A stretch of DNA of 64,000 bases, from positions 1 to 64,000 of the forward strand of contig JADZEB010000004.1 of the NCBI GenBank assembly GCA_020850755.1, in the 5' to 3' direction. The position numbers and the translations under genes are program-made. The first letter of the stretch is position 1; each line of letters begins with the position of its first letter. The stretch comes from Alphaproteobacteria bacterium (GTDB taxonomy: Bacteria; Pseudomonadota; Alphaproteobacteria; Acetobacterales; Acetobacteraceae). Shown piece after piece: positions 9,236 to 18,822 of the stretch. The notes below the pieces were generated by a model, which worked only from the letters and a program-made list of their open reading frames with translations, ran no database searches and was not told where the DNA came from.

Positions 9236-10322
9236 CCTCCGTGCCGCTGGCGGCGGCGAGCAGGTCGAGTTGGTCGGGCGTGCGCCGCGGCGGCTTGAGG
9301 CCGAGATGCTCCCAGCCGCGATCGGCGAGCACGCGCCCGCGCGGGGTGCGCAGCAACAGGCCCTGCTGGATCAGGAAGGGCTCGATCACTTCCTCGATCG
9401 TGTCGCGCTGCTCGGCCAGGGCCGCGGCCAGCGTCTCCACCCCCACCGGCCCGCCGGCATAGTGCTGGGCGATGCGCCCGAGATAGCGCCGGTCCATGGA
9501 ATCGAGGCCGAGGCGATCGACCTCAAGCCGCGTCAGCGCCGCATCCGCCAGCACCGCATCGACCGGGCCGCTGCCCTCGGCGGCGGCGAAATCGCGCACC
9601 CGGCGCAGCAGCCGCCCGGCCACGCGCGGGGTGCCGCGCGAACGGCGCGCGATCTCGGCCGCGCCCGCATCCGTCAGCGCGAAGCCGAGCACGCCCGCGC
9701 CGCGGCGCACGATCAGCTCCAGCTCGGCCGGGGTGTAGAATTGCAGCCGCAAGGGGATGCCGAAACGCTCGCGCAGGGGCGTGGTGATCAGGCCCGAGCG
9801 AGTGGTGGCCCCCACCAGCGTGAAGGGCGGCAGGTCGATGCGCACGCTGCGCGCCCCCGGCCCCTCGCCGATGATGAGATCGAGCTGGAAATCCTCCATC
9901 GCCGGATAGAGCACTTCCTCGATCGCCGCTTGCAGGCGGTGGATCTCGTCGATGAACAGCACGTCGCGCGGCTGCAGGTTGGTCAGGATCGAGGCGAGGT
10001 CCGAGGCGCGCTGGATCACCGGCCCCGAGGTGGCACGGAAGCCCACGCCGAGCTCGCGCGCGACGATCTGGGCGAGCGTGGTCTTGCCGAGGCCCGGGGG
10101 GCCATAGAGCAGCACATGGTCGAGCGCCTCGCCGCGACCGCGGGCGGCGTCGATGAAGATGCGCAGGTTGCCGCGCAGCGTCTCCTGGCCGATGAACTCG
10201 GCCAGGCGCAGCGGGCGAAGCGAGCCTTCCCCGCCATCGGTCGCGGCCGACGCGGGCGAGACCAGCCGCTCCTCGGCCGGGCTGGGTGTCTCGGGCGCGG
10301 GGCTGCGCGGGCGCCGGCTCAC
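9222..10322 (-). CDS. ruvB: Holliday junction branch migration helicase RuvB
   Basis: AAA+ motor that drives branch migration with RuvA. It has 366 residues. Walker A GPPGLGKT, Walker [10 protein letters not shown] and the sensor region [18 protein letters not shown] are present, followed by the C-terminal winged helix ([12 protein letters not shown]). I chose the GTG at complement 10320-10322, which overlaps the ruvA stop (GTGA), because the frame runs open further upstream without family similarity. The N-terminus is about 30 residues longer than E. coli RuvB. The last bases overlap ybgC. Confidence 0.97.
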   Translation of the reverse strand: MSRRPRSPAPETPSPAEERLVSPASAATDGGEGSLRPLRLAEFIGQETLRGNLRIFIDAARGRGEALDHVLLYGPPGLGKTTLAQIVARELGVGFRATSGPVIQRASDLASILTNLQPRDVLFIDEIHRLQAAIEEVLYPAMEDFQLDLIIGEGPGARSVRIDLPPFTLVGATTRSGLITTPLRERFGIPLRLQFYTPAELELIVRRGAGVLGFALTDAGAAEIARRSRGTPRVAGRLLRRVRDFAAAEGSGPVDAVLADAALTRLEVDRLGLDSMDRRYLGRIAQHYAGGPVGVETLAAALAEQRDTIEEVIEPFLIQQGLLLRTPRGRVLADRGWEHLGLKPPRRTPDQLDLLAAASGTEDADG

Positions 10323-10936
10323 GGCTTCAGCTCCTTGAGCGCCTCGCGGATCAGCGCCTGCAGGTCGGCCCCGCTGCCGAGCCGCTCGGCCGCGCGCGAG
10401 ACGGCGGCCAGCGCCTCGGCCCGGCCTGTGCCGAGATTCATCAGCGCCGAGACCGCCTCGGAGGCCGCGCCGCGCGCGGACATGGCGGTGTGGGCGACAC
10501 CGGCACCGATCACGATCGGCCCGCCGGTGGGCGCGGCGGCGGCCTTCTCCTTCAATGCCGTCACCAGCCGCGCGGCAAGCTTGCCGCCCACCCCCGGCGC
10601 GCGCGACAGCATCGCCTTGTCGCCGGCGATGATCGCGGCGGCGAGGTCGGAGGGCGACAGCGCCGAAAGCAGCGACAGCGCCACCCTGGCGCCCACGCCC
10701 TGCACGGTGCCGAGCAGGCGGAACCAGTCGCGCTCGATCGTGTCGATGAAGCCGTAGAGCTGGATCGCGTCCTCGCGCACCTGCATCTCGACCCACAGCA
10801 TCGCCGCCTCGCCCGCGCCGGGCAGGCGGCCGAGCGTCCTGGCCGAGCAGAGCAGGCCGTAGCCCACGCCGCCGACATCGAGCACGACGCCGCCATCCTG
10901 GGTCGAATCGATACGGCCGGTAAGCTTGGCGATCAT
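10319..10936 (-). CDS. ruvA: Holliday junction branch migration protein RuvA
   Basis: Tetrameric junction-binding partner of RuvB. It has 205 residues. The N-terminal OB domain starts [10 protein letters not shown], followed by helix-hairpin-helix motifs ([14 protein letters not shown] and [13 protein letters not shown]) and a C-terminal domain that contacts RuvB (ALMNLG...[10 protein letters not shown]). The start at 10936 gives the canonical N-terminus; a GTG one codon upstream is possible. It overlaps ruvB and follows ruvC by 20 bp. Confidence 0.97.
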   Translation of the reverse strand: MIAKLTGRIDSTQDGGVVLDVGGVGYGLLCSARTLGRLPGAGEAAMLWVEMQVREDAIQLYGFIDTIERDWFRLLGTVQGVGARVALSLLSALSPSDLAAAIIAGDKAMLSRAPGVGGKLAARLVTALKEKAAAAPTGGPIVIGAGVAHTAMSARGAASEAVSALMNLGTGRAEALAAVSRAAERLGSGADLQALIREALKELKP

Positions 10937-10956
10937 CACGGCGCGCCGCCCCCGCC

Positions 10957-11493
10957 CTAGCGCAGCCCGGCGCGGCCGATGGCGTCGCCCGCGACCAGGC
11001 GGGCGGCGGTGCGCGCGCGGGTGGTGCGGCAATGCGCATGGCAGATCGCCACCGCGAGCGCATCGGCCGCATCGGCCCGGCCGATGCCGGCGCCGGGCAG
11101 CAGGCGGCGGACCATCAGCTCGACCTGCGCCTTGTCGGCATGGCCCGACCCGACCACCGATTTCTTCACCGCCATGGCGCCATACTCGAACACCGGCACG
11201 CCCGCCAGCGCCGGCACCAGCAGCACCACCCCGCGCGCCTGGCCGAGCTTGAGCGCCGAGCCGGGATTCTTGGCGACATAGGTCTCCTCGACCGCCGCCT
11301 CGTTCGGCCGGTAGCAATCGAGCACCGCCTGCAAGCCGTCGTGCAGGGTTCGCAGCCTCTCGGCCACCGGCAGGTCGTCGCGGGTCGCGATCACGCCGTC
11401 GCCGAGGTGGCGCAGGCGATTGTCGATCGCCTCGATCACGCCCCAGCCGGTGAACCGCAGCCCCGGATCGAGCCCGAGCAGTTTCATGCGCAT
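10957..11493 (-). CDS. ruvC: Holliday junction endonuclease RuvC
   Basis: Resolves Holliday junctions by symmetric cleavage. It has 178 residues. The RNase H-like fold starts with [14 protein letters not shown], carrying the first catalytic Asp, then [21 protein letters not shown], then the C-terminal acidic cluster in [17 protein letters not shown]. Met3 (11487) is an alternative start. It is first in the ruvC-ruvA-ruvB order on this strand and lies 40 bp downstream of the YebC gene. Confidence 0.97.
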   Translation of the reverse strand: MRMKLLGLDPGLRFTGWGVIEAIDNRLRHLGDGVIATRDDLPVAERLRTLHDGLQAVLDCYRPNEAAVEETYVAKNPGSALKLGQARGVVLLVPALAGVPVFEYGAMAVKKSVVGSGHADKAQVELMVRRLLPGAGIGRADAADALAVAICHAHCRTTRARTAARLVAGDAIGRAGLR

Positions 11494-11533
11494 CCTTCCA
11501 GGCCCGCGCCGGCGCGGGCGATGGCGGCGGCGA

Positions 11534-12286
11534 TCAGGCGGCGGACAGCCGCTCCATCACCGCCTCGGGGATCTCGTAGTTGGCGAACACGTTCTGCACA
11601 TCGTCGCTCTCGTCGAGCACATCGAGTAACTTGAGCACGCTCTGCGCCTGCTCCTCGTCGAGCGGCACGGTGGTCGCGGGCCGCCAGTCGAAGCGCGCCT
11701 CGGCCGGGGCGCCGAACCTGGCCTCGAGCGCGTCGCGCACGGCATGCAGGCTGGCGACATCGGTTGTCACCTCGTGGCCGGCCGCGCCGCTCTCGACATT
11801 GGCCGCGCCCGCTTCCAGCGCTGCCTCGAACATGGCGTCGGCATCGGCGGCGTCGGCGGCGTAGCGGATCACGCCCAGCCGCTCGAACATGAAGGCGACC
11901 GAGTTGGGCTCGCCCAGCGCCCCGCCATATTTCGAGAAGGCCGAGCGCAGTTCCGAGGCGGTGCGGTTGCGATTGTCGGTCAGCGCCTCGATGATGATGG
12001 CGACCCCGTTCGGGCCGTAGCCCTCGTAGCGCACCTCGGCGAAATCGTCGCCGGCGCCGGGGCCGGCGGCCTTCTTGATCGCGCGCTCGATCGTGTCGCG
12101 CGGCATGTTCTCCTCGCGCGCGGCGGCGCAGGCGGCGCGCAGGCGCGGATTGTGCGCGGGTTCCGGCAGGCCCTGGCGGGCCGAGACCGTGATCTCGCGG
12201 ATCAGCGTGGCGAACTTACGTGCCCGCCGGGCGGCCTGGGCGCCCTTGCGGTGCAGGATGTTCTTGAATTGCGAGTGGCCGGCCAT
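11534..12286 (-). CDS. yebC: YebC/PmpR family transcriptional regulator
   Basis: Cytoplasmic protein of the YebC/TACO1 family, described as a DNA-binding regulator in some bacteria and as a translation factor in others. It has 250 residues. Conserved motifs are [16 protein letters not shown] at the start, [32 protein letters not shown] and [23 protein letters not shown]. Its place just upstream of ruvC on the same strand is widely conserved. Met1 is well defined. Confidence 0.95.
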   Translation of the reverse strand: MAGHSQFKNILHRKGAQAARRARKFATLIREITVSARQGLPEPAHNPRLRAACAAAREENMPRDTIERAIKKAAGPGAGDDFAEVRYEGYGPNGVAIIIEALTDNRNRTASELRSAFSKYGGALGEPNSVAFMFERLGVIRYAADAADADAMFEAALEAGAANVESGAAGHEVTTDVASLHAVRDALEARFGAPAEARFDWRPATTVPLDEEQAQSVLKLLDVLDESDDVQNVFANYEIPEAVMERLSAA

Positions 12287-12357
12287 GGCGCGGTTTGCAC
12301 GCTCGTATGGTTGTTGAGGGACAGCCGATAACGCTCGGCACTATAACACGAATCGGC

Positions 12358-12383
12358 GTCCGAGCCGGGGCCGGCTCGGGACC
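12358..12383. terminator. GC-rich hairpin between ymdB and yebC
   Basis: An inverted repeat (arms GTCCGAGCC and GGCTCGGGAC around GGGGCC, with one bulge) sits between the YmdB gene and yebC. No U-run follows on either strand, so a terminator role is only a guess. The rest of this 160-bp gap shows no gene. Confidence 0.3.
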
Positions 12384-12446
12384 GGGCCGGGGTTATAGCA
12401 TGCCGGCGCGGGCGCGACAGCTTTTGTGCGCTTGTGGCGGGCGGCG

Positions 12447-13262
12447 CTACGGGGCGGGCATGGCCGGGGCGAGCCGTCCGCCCAGCCGCACCGGCTCGAC
12501 CCTCCGGGCAAGGCCGCTCACCGGATCGGTCGCCACGAACACGCCGCAGACGGTCGCCTCGCCCTCGGCCGGGGCCAGCCTTTCGCCCGGCATCTTGCGC
12601 ACGAAACGGGCCAGCGCCGCCTCCTTCTGCATGCCGATCACGCTGTCATAGTCGCCGCACATGCCGGCATCGGTCAGATAGCCGGTGCCGCCGGGCAGGA
12701 TCTGCGCGTCCGCAGACGGCACATGGGTATGGGCACCCACCACCAGCGACACCTGTCCGTCGAGGAAATGGCCGAGTGCCATCTTCTCGCTCGTGGCCTC
12801 GCCATGCGCCTCGATCACGGCGGCATCGACGGTGCGGCCGAGGCCGTGGCGCGCGAGTTCCGCCTTCACCACCGCGAAGGGATCGTCGAGCGGGTCCATG
12901 AACAGGCGCAGCATGGCGCAGGCGACCAGGACGCGCTTGCCGCCCGCCGTGCGATAGACGCCCGCCCCCCGGCCGGGCGTGCCGGGCGGAAAGTTGATCG
13001 GGCGCAGCAGCCGCGGCTCGCCCTCGATATAGGGGATGATCTCGCGCCGGTCCCAGGCATGGTTGCCGAGCGTGAGCGCATCGCAGCCGGCAGCGAACAG
13101 CTCCTCGGCGATCTGCGGTGTCAGGCCGAAGCCGTGCGCGGCATTCTCGGCATTGGCGATGACGAAATCGAGCACGAGGCGCCGGCGCAACTCGGGCAGG
13201 GCCGCGACCACCGCATCGCGCCCGCTGCGCCCGACAATGTCGCCCAGGAACAGAAGGTTCAT
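12447..13262 (-). CDS. YmdB-type metallophosphoesterase (TIGR00282 family)
   Basis: Calcineurin-like metallophosphoesterase; family members hydrolyse 2',3'-cyclic nucleotides and related substrates. It has 271 residues. Metal-binding motifs are seen as LFLGDIVGRSGRD at the start, FVIANAENAAHGFG, LTLGNHAWDR and VVGAHTHVPSADA, with GTGYLTDAGMCG near the end. It starts at 13262 and overlaps the 5-FCL stop by four bases (ATGA), so the two are translationally coupled. Confidence 0.9.
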   Translation of the reverse strand: MNLLFLGDIVGRSGRDAVVAALPELRRRLVLDFVIANAENAAHGFGLTPQIAEELFAAGCDALTLGNHAWDRREIIPYIEGEPRLLRPINFPPGTPGRGAGVYRTAGGKRVLVACAMLRLFMDPLDDPFAVVKAELARHGLGRTVDAAVIEAHGEATSEKMALGHFLDGQVSLVVGAHTHVPSADAQILPGGTGYLTDAGMCGDYDSVIGMQKEAALARFVRKMPGERLAPAEGEATVCGVFVATDPVSGLARRVEPVRLGGRLAPAMPAP

Positions 13263-13930
13263 CGCGCACCGCTTCCTGTCACGATCAGTTCCGCCTCCGT
13301 CGCCACGGCATCGAGCCGCGCATCGCCCGGCCCCATCGGCACCGCCGGCACCTCCTGTGACGCGAGCGCACAGCCGAGCGCGAACACCCTGCCCCGCCCG
13401 TCGCCGCGCAGCGCGGCCAGGGTGCGGTCGTAATAGCCGGCGCCGTGGCCGAGCCGCCCGCCGGCGCGGTCGAAGGCGACCAGCGGCACGAGCAGGAAAT
13501 CGGGACGGAGCGCCGCGGCGTCGGGCACGGGCTCGTGCGTGCCGAAGCGCGCCGCGCGCAGGGTATCGCCGAAACGGAAGCGGCGGAAGGTCAGTGGCAA
13601 GCCGCGCGCGGGCGTGCAGGGCAGCCCGATCGCATGGCCGCGCCCGGACAGTGCCGCCATGAGCGGGCGAAGGTCGATCTCGCCCGGCAAGGGCCACACC
13701 GCGCCGACGATCGCCCCCGGCGGCGGGCGCAGCGCAGCCGGCGCCGAGAGCACCAGCCCGGCAAGCCAGGTGCCGGCGCCGAGCGGATCGGGGTGCGCGG
13801 CAGCGCGCGCGATCCGCTCGCGCAGCGCCGCCTTGGCCGCTTGCAGCGCGGCGTCCTGCTTCGCCCCGGGACCGGGCGCAGGATCGGCCGGGCCGCGCGG
13901 CAGGGACTGGATGCGGGCGATCGTGGTCAT
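13259..13930 (-). CDS. ygfA: 5-formyltetrahydrofolate cyclo-ligase
   Basis: Converts 5-formyl-THF to 5,10-methenyl-THF using ATP. It has 223 residues. The N-terminal basic region (KAALRERIA) and the C-terminal nucleotide-binding signature FDRAGGRLGHGAGYYDRTL are clear. The start ATG at 13930 gives MTTIARIQ. It lies downstream of the 6S RNA on the same strand, the ssrS-ygfA linkage seen widely in proteobacteria, and overlaps the ymdB-like gene. Confidence 0.92.
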   Translation of the reverse strand: MTTIARIQSLPRGPADPAPGPGAKQDAALQAAKAALRERIARAAAHPDPLGAGTWLAGLVLSAPAALRPPPGAIVGAVWPLPGEIDLRPLMAALSGRGHAIGLPCTPARGLPLTFRRFRFGDTLRAARFGTHEPVPDAAALRPDFLLVPLVAFDRAGGRLGHGAGYYDRTLAALRGDGRGRVFALGCALASQEVPAVPMGPGDARLDAVATEAELIVTGSGAR

Positions 13931-14026
13931 GTGGCGGGGGCGGGGCCGGCGCCGCGAACACATCGGCCCGCGAGCAGCGGGGCGACAGATCGGGCGGCGA
14001 TGAGGGGAGCGGCGATGAGGGGAAGG

Positions 14027-14193
14027 GTGGAACGAAGCCGCCTCGGCCGCTGGCACGTTATCCGCCTCGGGCCTGCACTTTGCAGGTGGGCGCCATATGC
14101 CGTGACCACGGCCACGGTAGGGACAGCTCCCTCGAGGATCGGTATCGGCCCCAGGGATAAGTCAGCCTGGCGAACCGCGCCGCTTCGTTCCAC
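14027..14193 (-). ncRNA. ssrS: 6S RNA (SsrS)
   Basis: Non-coding regulator that binds the housekeeping RNA polymerase holoenzyme. On the minus strand the 167-nt segment opens with GTGGAACGAAGC and closes with GCTTCGTTCCAC, a perfect 12-bp closing stem. Inside are the sequences ATCCCTGGGGCCGATACC and GGGAGCTGTCCCTACC, typical of alphaproteobacterial 6S RNA, and GCGGATAACGTGCC on the 3' side. It lies between zapA and 5-FCL, the expected genomic position. Exact ends are inferred from the stem. Confidence 0.9.
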
Positions 14194-14200
14194 GGTGAAT

Positions 14201-14542
14201 CTAGTGACGCTCGAGCTGCTCGGCAACCGTCTCGATCCGGTGGGCGAGGTCGATCAGCCCGTCGGCCAGCGCGGCGACACGCTCGGCGCCGGCATCGCCG
14301 CCCCCCTCGGCCCTGACCTGGTCGAGGTCGAGGCGCAGATCGTGCACCTCGTCGGCCAGCATCAGCGCGGCATACATCAGGGCGCGGCCCTCGGTATTGG
14401 GGCCCTGCGGGCCCATCTGCTTCTTGATGTCCTGGATGCGCCGGTCGATGCCTTCGGCCAGGCCGCGCAGATGGCCCTCCTGCCCGTCCTCGCAGCCGAC
14501 GGTGTAGGTGTAGCCGTTGATCTTGATGTTCACCTGCGCCAT
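14201..14542 (-). CDS. zapA: Cell division protein ZapA
   Basis: FtsZ-associated factor that stabilises the Z-ring. It has 113 residues. The N-terminus MAQVNIKINGYTYTVGCEDG matches the ZapA fold, followed by RGLAEGIDRRIQDIK and MYAALMLADEVHDLR, then a C-terminal coiled coil. It lies directly upstream of the 6S RNA, with a small coiled-coil gene before it. Confidence 0.93.
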   Translation of the reverse strand: MAQVNIKINGYTYTVGCEDGQEGHLRGLAEGIDRRIQDIKKQMGPQGPNTEGRALMYAALMLADEVHDLRLDLDQVRAEGGGDAGAERVAALADGLIDLAHRIETVAEQLERH

Positions 14543-14565
14543 CGGAGGTTCCTGCCCTGTCGCCC

Positions 14566-14617
14566 TGCCTTGCCGTCGTGCCTTGCCGTCCTGCCTTGCC
14601 GTCCTGCCTTGCCGCCA
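14566..14617. repeat. 13-bp tandem repeat, four copies
   Basis: Four adjacent 13-bp units of the form TGCCTTGCCGTCC (the first and last with one or two changes) lie between zapA and the upstream coiled-coil gene. The unit is not a multiple of three and the region is non-coding. It looks like a slippage-generated satellite. Confidence 0.85.
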
Positions 14618-14654
14618 AACCGTGCCGTCGCGCAGCGCCCGAACGCGCTGCGCC

Positions 14655-14894
14655 CTAGCCGGTCTTTTCGAGCGCCCGGCGCAGCCGATCGATGATCGCC
14701 TCGAGCCGCGCCGACACCGCCTCGCGCACGCGGGCCAGTTCGGCCGCGTCGTCGCCCGCTTTCGCCCCGCGCGCCTCCACCTTTTGCGCCGCCCTCTCTA
14801 GCCGCGCGACCGCCTTGGCCAAGGCCGCCTCGGCCGCTTCGATCTTCCGGTTGCTGTCGCTGGCCGCCATGGTTCCCAGGTCCGCCGCTGCCAT
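14655..14894 (-). CDS. Small coiled-coil protein (DUF4164-like)
   Basis: A 79-residue, highly charged, Ala-rich helix-forming protein (from RKIEAAEAALAKAVARLERA to the end) with no membrane segment. A similar small gene commonly precedes zapA in alphaproteobacteria and is annotated as DUF4164; I assign it on composition and position. It may start at the internal Met9 (MAASDSNRK) instead. A divisome-related role is plausible but only inferred from context. Confidence 0.7.
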   Translation of the reverse strand: MAAADLGTMAASDSNRKIEAAEAALAKAVARLERAAQKVEARGAKAGDDAAELARVREAVSARLEAIIDRLRRALEKTG

Positions 14895-15020
14895 GCCGCT
14901 TCAAGAGACGGCGCGTAATTGGCCGGACTTTAAGAGTACCGTCATGCGATGGTCAATCCGCCCGCGCCTGTTGGCGCATCGATTATGCTCGATTCGCCCG
15001 CGCCATTGTGCTGCAAAGCG

Positions 15021-15548
15021 ATGATGTTGACGCAAACCGCCCAGGGACTGCGCGAGGATTGGCCGGCCGTAATCGTGCATGGTCTGCGGGATGCATGCGC
15101 TGCCTGCGACGCCGCGGCAAGCGCGGAGGCGGTGCGGCCCGGCGGTAGTGCGCCACGCGGCCTGATCCTGCAAAGCGCGCCCGGCGCCGGCTGGTATGGC
15201 GGGGCGGGCTGGTTCCTGGCGATCGCGCGCGCCGCCGCCACCGCCCATCCCGCCCTGCCGCTCGGCGCCGTGCTCGATTGCGGCGCGCTGCCGGGCGCGG
15301 TGCTCGATGCGTTGCGCGCCGGCGCGCCGGCCGTGATCTTCACCGGCCCGGCCGAGTGCGCGGCGCGGCTGGCCGCGATCGCCACCGCGCGCGGGGCGCT
15401 ACTGCTGGTCAAGCCTCCGCCCGCACATGACCTTGCCACTCGCGCCGGGCACACCGCCCTTGCCGCCGCCCTCGCCTGGCGGGCGAGTGCGGCTGGCATG
15501 CCATCAACCACCACGCGCGCGGATGACAAAGCGGGCAAGGACGGTTAA
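15021..15548 (+). CDS. Hypothetical protein, Ala-rich
   Basis: I do not recognise a named family. The frame is open from 14949, but codon use and plausible starts favour Met at 15021 or 15024 (MLTQTAQGLREDW). The protein (about 175 residues) has alternating hydrophobic beta and helical stretches, such as PRGLILQSAPGAGWYGG, ALPLGAVLDCGALPG, GAPAVIFTGPAECAARLAAIA and GALLLVKPPP. This resembles a small alpha/beta Rossmann-like protein with no membrane helix. It lies between the divergent small coiled-coil gene and the aldolase. No strong ribosome site was seen, so the start is unsure. Confidence 0.5.
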   Translation: MMLTQTAQGLREDWPAVIVHGLRDACAACDAAASAEAVRPGGSAPRGLILQSAPGAGWYGGAGWFLAIARAAATAHPALPLGAVLDCGALPGAVLDALRAGAPAVIFTGPAECAARLAAIATARGALLLVKPPPAHDLATRAGHTALAAALAWRASAAGMPSTTTRADDKAGKDG

Positions 15549-15643
15549 GAGAACGCACCGAATTCCGGCGCTCCCGCCCCCGTCGGGGCCGGGCAGGCCG
15601 GGCACCGCGACCCCTCCCGAACAACGACGATCACGAGGCAGCC

Positions 15644-16564
15644 ATGCGGATCACCCAGAAGGTCAAGAAGATCCTCTCCCACTACGAGAGCGACAACCCC
15701 GGCACCAAGGCGAACCTCGCCCGCATCCTGATGCATGGCCGGCTGGGCGGCTCGGGCAAGCTCGTGATCCTGCCGGTCGACCAGGGCTTCGAGCATGGCC
15801 CGGCGCGCAGCTTCGCGCCCAATCCGGCCGGCTACGACCCGCACTACCACTTCCAGCTCGCGATCGATGCCGGGCTTTCGGCCTATGCCGCGCCCCTCGG
15901 CATGATCGAGGCGGGCGCCGACAGCTACGCCGGCGCGATCCCGACCATCCTCAAGGTCAACAGCGCCAACAGCCTCGCGCGCATGAAGGACCAGGCGGTG
16001 ACCGGCAGTGTCAACGACGCGCTGCGGCTCGGCTGCGCGGCGATCGGCTTCACCATCTATCCCGGCTCGGACGACCAGTTCGCGATGATGGAGGAACTGC
16101 GCGAGCTGGCCGAGGAGGCCAAGGCGGTCGGGCTTGCCGTGGTGGTGTGGTCCTATCCGCGCGGCGGCGACCTGACCAAGGAGGCCGAGACCGCGTTCGA
16201 CATCTGCGCCTATGCCGCGCACATGGCCGCCCTGCTCGGCGCGCACATCATCAAGGTGAAGCCGCCCACGGCCGCCTACGGGCTCGACGCGGCGAAGAAG
16301 GTCTATGAGAAGCAGCGCATCGACGGCGCGACGCTCGCCACCCGCGTCAGTCATGTCGTGCAGTCCTGCTTCAACGGCAAGCGGCTGGTGGTGTTCTCGG
16401 GCGGCGAGGCCAAGGACCTCGACGGCATCTATGGCGAATGCCGCGCCATCCGCGATGGCGGCGGCACCGGCTCGATCATCGGGCGCAACACCTTCCAGCG
16501 GCCGAAGGAGGACGCGCTCAAGATGCTCGACACCATCGTCGACATCTATCTCGGCAAGCAGTGA
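15644..16564 (+). CDS. Class I fructose-bisphosphate aldolase (DhnA type)
   Basis: Cleaves fructose 1,6-bisphosphate through a Schiff base. It has 306 residues. The family opening [20 protein letters not shown], the Schiff-base segment [11 protein letters not shown] and the phosphate-binding end [15 protein letters not shown] are all visible. The start ATG at 15644 gives [11 protein letters not shown]. It overlaps or closely precedes the ThiE-like gene (a GTG at 16561 overlaps its stop), so they are probably co-transcribed. Confidence 0.93.
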   Translation: MRITQKVKKILSHYESDNPGTKANLARILMHGRLGGSGKLVILPVDQGFEHGPARSFAPNPAGYDPHYHFQLAIDAGLSAYAAPLGMIEAGADSYAGAIPTILKVNSANSLARMKDQAVTGSVNDALRLGCAAIGFTIYPGSDDQFAMMEELRELAEEAKAVGLAVVVWSYPRGGDLTKEAETAFDICAYAAHMAALLGAHIIKVKPPTAAYGLDAAKKVYEKQRIDGATLATRVSHVVQSCFNGKRLVVFSGGEAKDLDGIYGECRAIRDGGGTGSIIGRNTFQRPKEDALKMLDTIVDIYLGKQ

Positions 16565-16587
16565 ACGGGCGGCGCGGCACCTCTGCC

Positions 16588-17349
16588 ATGCCGGCCCAGG
16601 ACAAGGCGAACGACACGGCGAACGACAAGGCGGGGCGCGGCGACGCGCCCCGCTGCCGCATCTATCTGATCACGCCGCCTGCGCTCGACCCCAGGGGCTT
16701 CCGCGACACGCTGGCGCGCGCGCTCGATGCGGGCGATGTCGCCGCCGTGCAGCTTCGGCTGAAGGATGCGGCCGACGATGCGGTGCGCCGCGCGGCCGAG
16801 GCGCTGGCCCCGGTGGCGCAGTCGCGCGGCGTCGCGTTCCTGATGAACGACCGGCCCGACCTTGCGGTTGCCACCGGCTGCGATGGCTGCCATGTCGGCC
16901 AGCAGGACACGCCGGCGCGCGAAGCCCGCCGCATCCTCGGCCCCGAGCGCACGCTCGGCGTCACCTGCCATGCCAGCCGCCACCTGGCGCTGGAGGCGGG
17001 CGAGGACGGGGCCGACTATGTCGCCTTCGGCGCCTTCTTCCCGACCACCACCAAGGAGGCGCGCCACCGCGCAACGCCCGCCATCCTGCAATGGTGGTCG
17101 GAGCTGATGGAGCTGCCCTGCGTCGCGATCGGCGGCATCACGGCGGCGAATTGCGCGCCGCTGGTACGCGCGGGGGCGGATTTCCTCGCCGTCGTCTCGG
17201 CGGTGTGGGACCACCCGGACGGGCCCGATGGCGGGGTGCGCGCGCTCGACGCCGCGATCGCCGCCGCCGCCGCGCTTGGCCCCCTGCCGCCGCTCGACCT
17301 CGACCCGGAGGAGACGACGCATGATGCCGCCGAGGATTCGTCCGGCTAG
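16588..17349 (+). CDS. Thiamine-phosphate synthase-like protein (ThiE/TenI family)
   Basis: ThiE joins HMP-PP and a thiazole phosphate to make thiamine phosphate; the TenI branch is an isomerase. The core starts at [10 protein letters not shown] (about residue 24 of 253), then [36 protein letters not shown], and the signature [12 protein letters not shown] with GGITAAN near the C-terminus. The N-terminal 20 residues are a low-complexity NDTA/NDKA repeat. A GTG at 16561 that overlaps the aldolase stop is another possible start. No thiamine genes are adjacent, so the branch is uncertain. Confidence 0.82.
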   Translation: MPAQDKANDTANDKAGRGDAPRCRIYLITPPALDPRGFRDTLARALDAGDVAAVQLRLKDAADDAVRRAAEALAPVAQSRGVAFLMNDRPDLAVATGCDGCHVGQQDTPAREARRILGPERTLGVTCHASRHLALEAGEDGADYVAFGAFFPTTTKEARHRATPAILQWWSELMELPCVAIGGITAANCAPLVRAGADFLAVVSAVWDHPDGPDGGVRALDAAIAAAAALGPLPPLDLDPEETTHDAAEDSSG

Positions 17350-17367
17350 AAGGGAGAATGGCGCGTC

Positions 17368-17637
17368 ATGAGCGGCCTCGCCAATCCGGTCATGCTGGTG
17401 ATGCTGGCCTGCGCCGTCCTCAGCATGGCGGGCGCCTTCGGCGTGATCATCGCGATGATGCGCTACCGCGAGCCCGAGCGCAGCCTGATCTGGTATGCCG
17501 TCAACGGCCACGCCTTCTTCACCGGCAAGGGCTTCCTGCCCGAGGCTGCGCCGCTGCGCCGCTGGCTGGTCCGCTTCTATGCGGCCTTCTTCGCCTGCCT
17601 GGCGCTGTCGGTGCTCTACGGCTTCGTCGGCGGCTGA
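17368..17637 (+). CDS. Small membrane protein
   Basis: An 89-residue protein with two predicted transmembrane segments, about residues 8-30 (MLVMLACAVLSMAGAFGVII) and 68-88 (FYAAFFACLALSVLYGFVGG), and a short soluble loop carrying RYREPERSLIWYAVNGHAFF. A ribosome site AGAAGGGAG precedes the ATG. It follows the ThiE-like gene by 18 bp on the same strand. No family is recognised and no function is assigned. Confidence 0.72.
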   Translation: MSGLANPVMLVMLACAVLSMAGAFGVIIAMMRYREPERSLIWYAVNGHAFFTGKGFLPEAAPLRRWLVRFYAAFFACLALSVLYGFVGG

Positions 17638-17643
17638 GGCGCT

Positions 17644-18780
17644 TCAGCGCGGCGGGGTGGCGCCCTCCGCCTTGCCCTCCGCCACGCCCTCCACCACCGG
17701 CAGCCAGAGCACATCCTCGATCCGCGCCGCGCCGGTGGCCAGCATCGCCAGCCGGTCGAAGCCGAGCGCGATGCCGGCGCAGTCGGGCAGCCCGTGCGTG
17801 AGCGCGGCGAGGAAATCCTCGTCCGCCGGCCACGCCGCCGCCTCGCCATAGAGCGCCGCCCGCCGCGCCCGGTCGGCGGCGAAGCGGGCGCGCTGCTCGG
17901 CCGCGTCGGTAAGCTCGGCGAAGCCGTTGGCGAGTTCGAGCCCGGCGACATAAAGCTCGAACCGCTCGGCCACGCGCGGATCGGTGGGCTTGCGCCGCGC
18001 CAGCGCCGCCTGGCTTGCCGGATACTCGACCAGGAAGGTCGGGCGGGCGAAGCCCAGGCGGGGCTCGATCCGATCGAGCAGGATGCGGAAGAACAGGTCC
18101 TCCCACCCCTCCCCGTCGCGCGGGGGAAAGCCCGCCCGCGCCGCCGCGTCGCGCAGCAGCGCCGCATCGGGCGCGGCCGGATCGGGGGCGGTGGCCAGGA
18201 TGTCGATGCCGGCATAGCGGGCGAAAGCCTCGGCCACCGTCAGGCGCTCGAAGGGCGCGGCGAGCGGCACCGAGGCGCCGCGCCAGCGCAGCTCGGGCGG
18301 GCAGGTCGTGCGGATGAAAGCCTCGGTCTCCTCGATCAGCGCCGCCATGTCCGCGCCCGCGCGATACCATTCCAGCATGGTGAATTCGGGATGGTGCGTG
18401 TCCGAACGCTCGGCGTTGCGGAAGGTGCGCGCAAGCTGGAAGATCGCGCCCATGCCGCCGGCGATCAGCTTCTTCATCGCGAATTCGGGGCTGGTGTGCA
18501 GGCCGAGCCGCAGCGCCGGCCCGCCATCGGCGCGGTCGAGCCGGGTGGCGAAGGGGTGCAGATGCACCTCCATGCCGGGCGAGAGCTGCAGGATCGGCGT
18601 CTCCACCTCGGCATAGCCGCGCGCGGCGAAGAAGGCGCGGGTCGCCGCCACCAGGCGCGCGCGCCCTTGCAGGAAGGGCAGGCGCGCGGCCAGCCGCTCC
18701 GGGTGCCAGGGCGGGCTCGGCTGCGTGGCGGACGGCGCGGGGGATGGCGCGGGGGATGGCGGCTGGCGTGGCTCTGACAT
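17644..18780 (-). CDS. epmA: EF-P lysine aminoacylase EpmA (GenX)
   Basis: Class II lysyl-tRNA-synthetase-like enzyme that attaches beta-lysine to elongation factor P. It has 378 residues. It lacks the N-terminal anticodon domain of LysS. Class II motifs are visible: motif 1 AATRAFFAARGYAEVETPIL, motif 2 FRNAERSDTHHPEFTMLEW and motif 3 GIALGFDRLAML. The N-terminal 25 residues are a low-complexity Ser/Pro/Ala tract with small in-frame repeats. It diverges from epmB/kamA, with 42 bp between the starts, and efp follows: the full EF-P modification set. Confidence 0.93.
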   Translation of the reverse strand: MSEPRQPPSPAPSPAPSATQPSPPWHPERLAARLPFLQGRARLVAATRAFFAARGYAEVETPILQLSPGMEVHLHPFATRLDRADGGPALRLGLHTSPEFAMKKLIAGGMGAIFQLARTFRNAERSDTHHPEFTMLEWYRAGADMAALIEETEAFIRTTCPPELRWRGASVPLAAPFERLTVAEAFARYAGIDILATAPDPAAPDAALLRDAAARAGFPPRDGEGWEDLFFRILLDRIEPRLGFARPTFLVEYPASQAALARRKPTDPRVAERFELYVAGLELANGFAELTDAAEQRARFAADRARRAALYGEAAAWPADEDFLAALTHGLPDCAGIALGFDRLAMLATGAARIEDVLWLPVVEGVAEGKAEGATPPR

Positions 18781-18822
18781 GCGGCTTCCGTGGCGACGGC
18801 CGGAACGCTATAGGAGCCCACC

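Noticed and set aside
9222..11072. Extended RuvB frame with an N-terminal domain over ruvA
   Set aside because: The upstream part overlaps ruvA and has no family similarity; the GTG at 10322 gives the normal RuvB.
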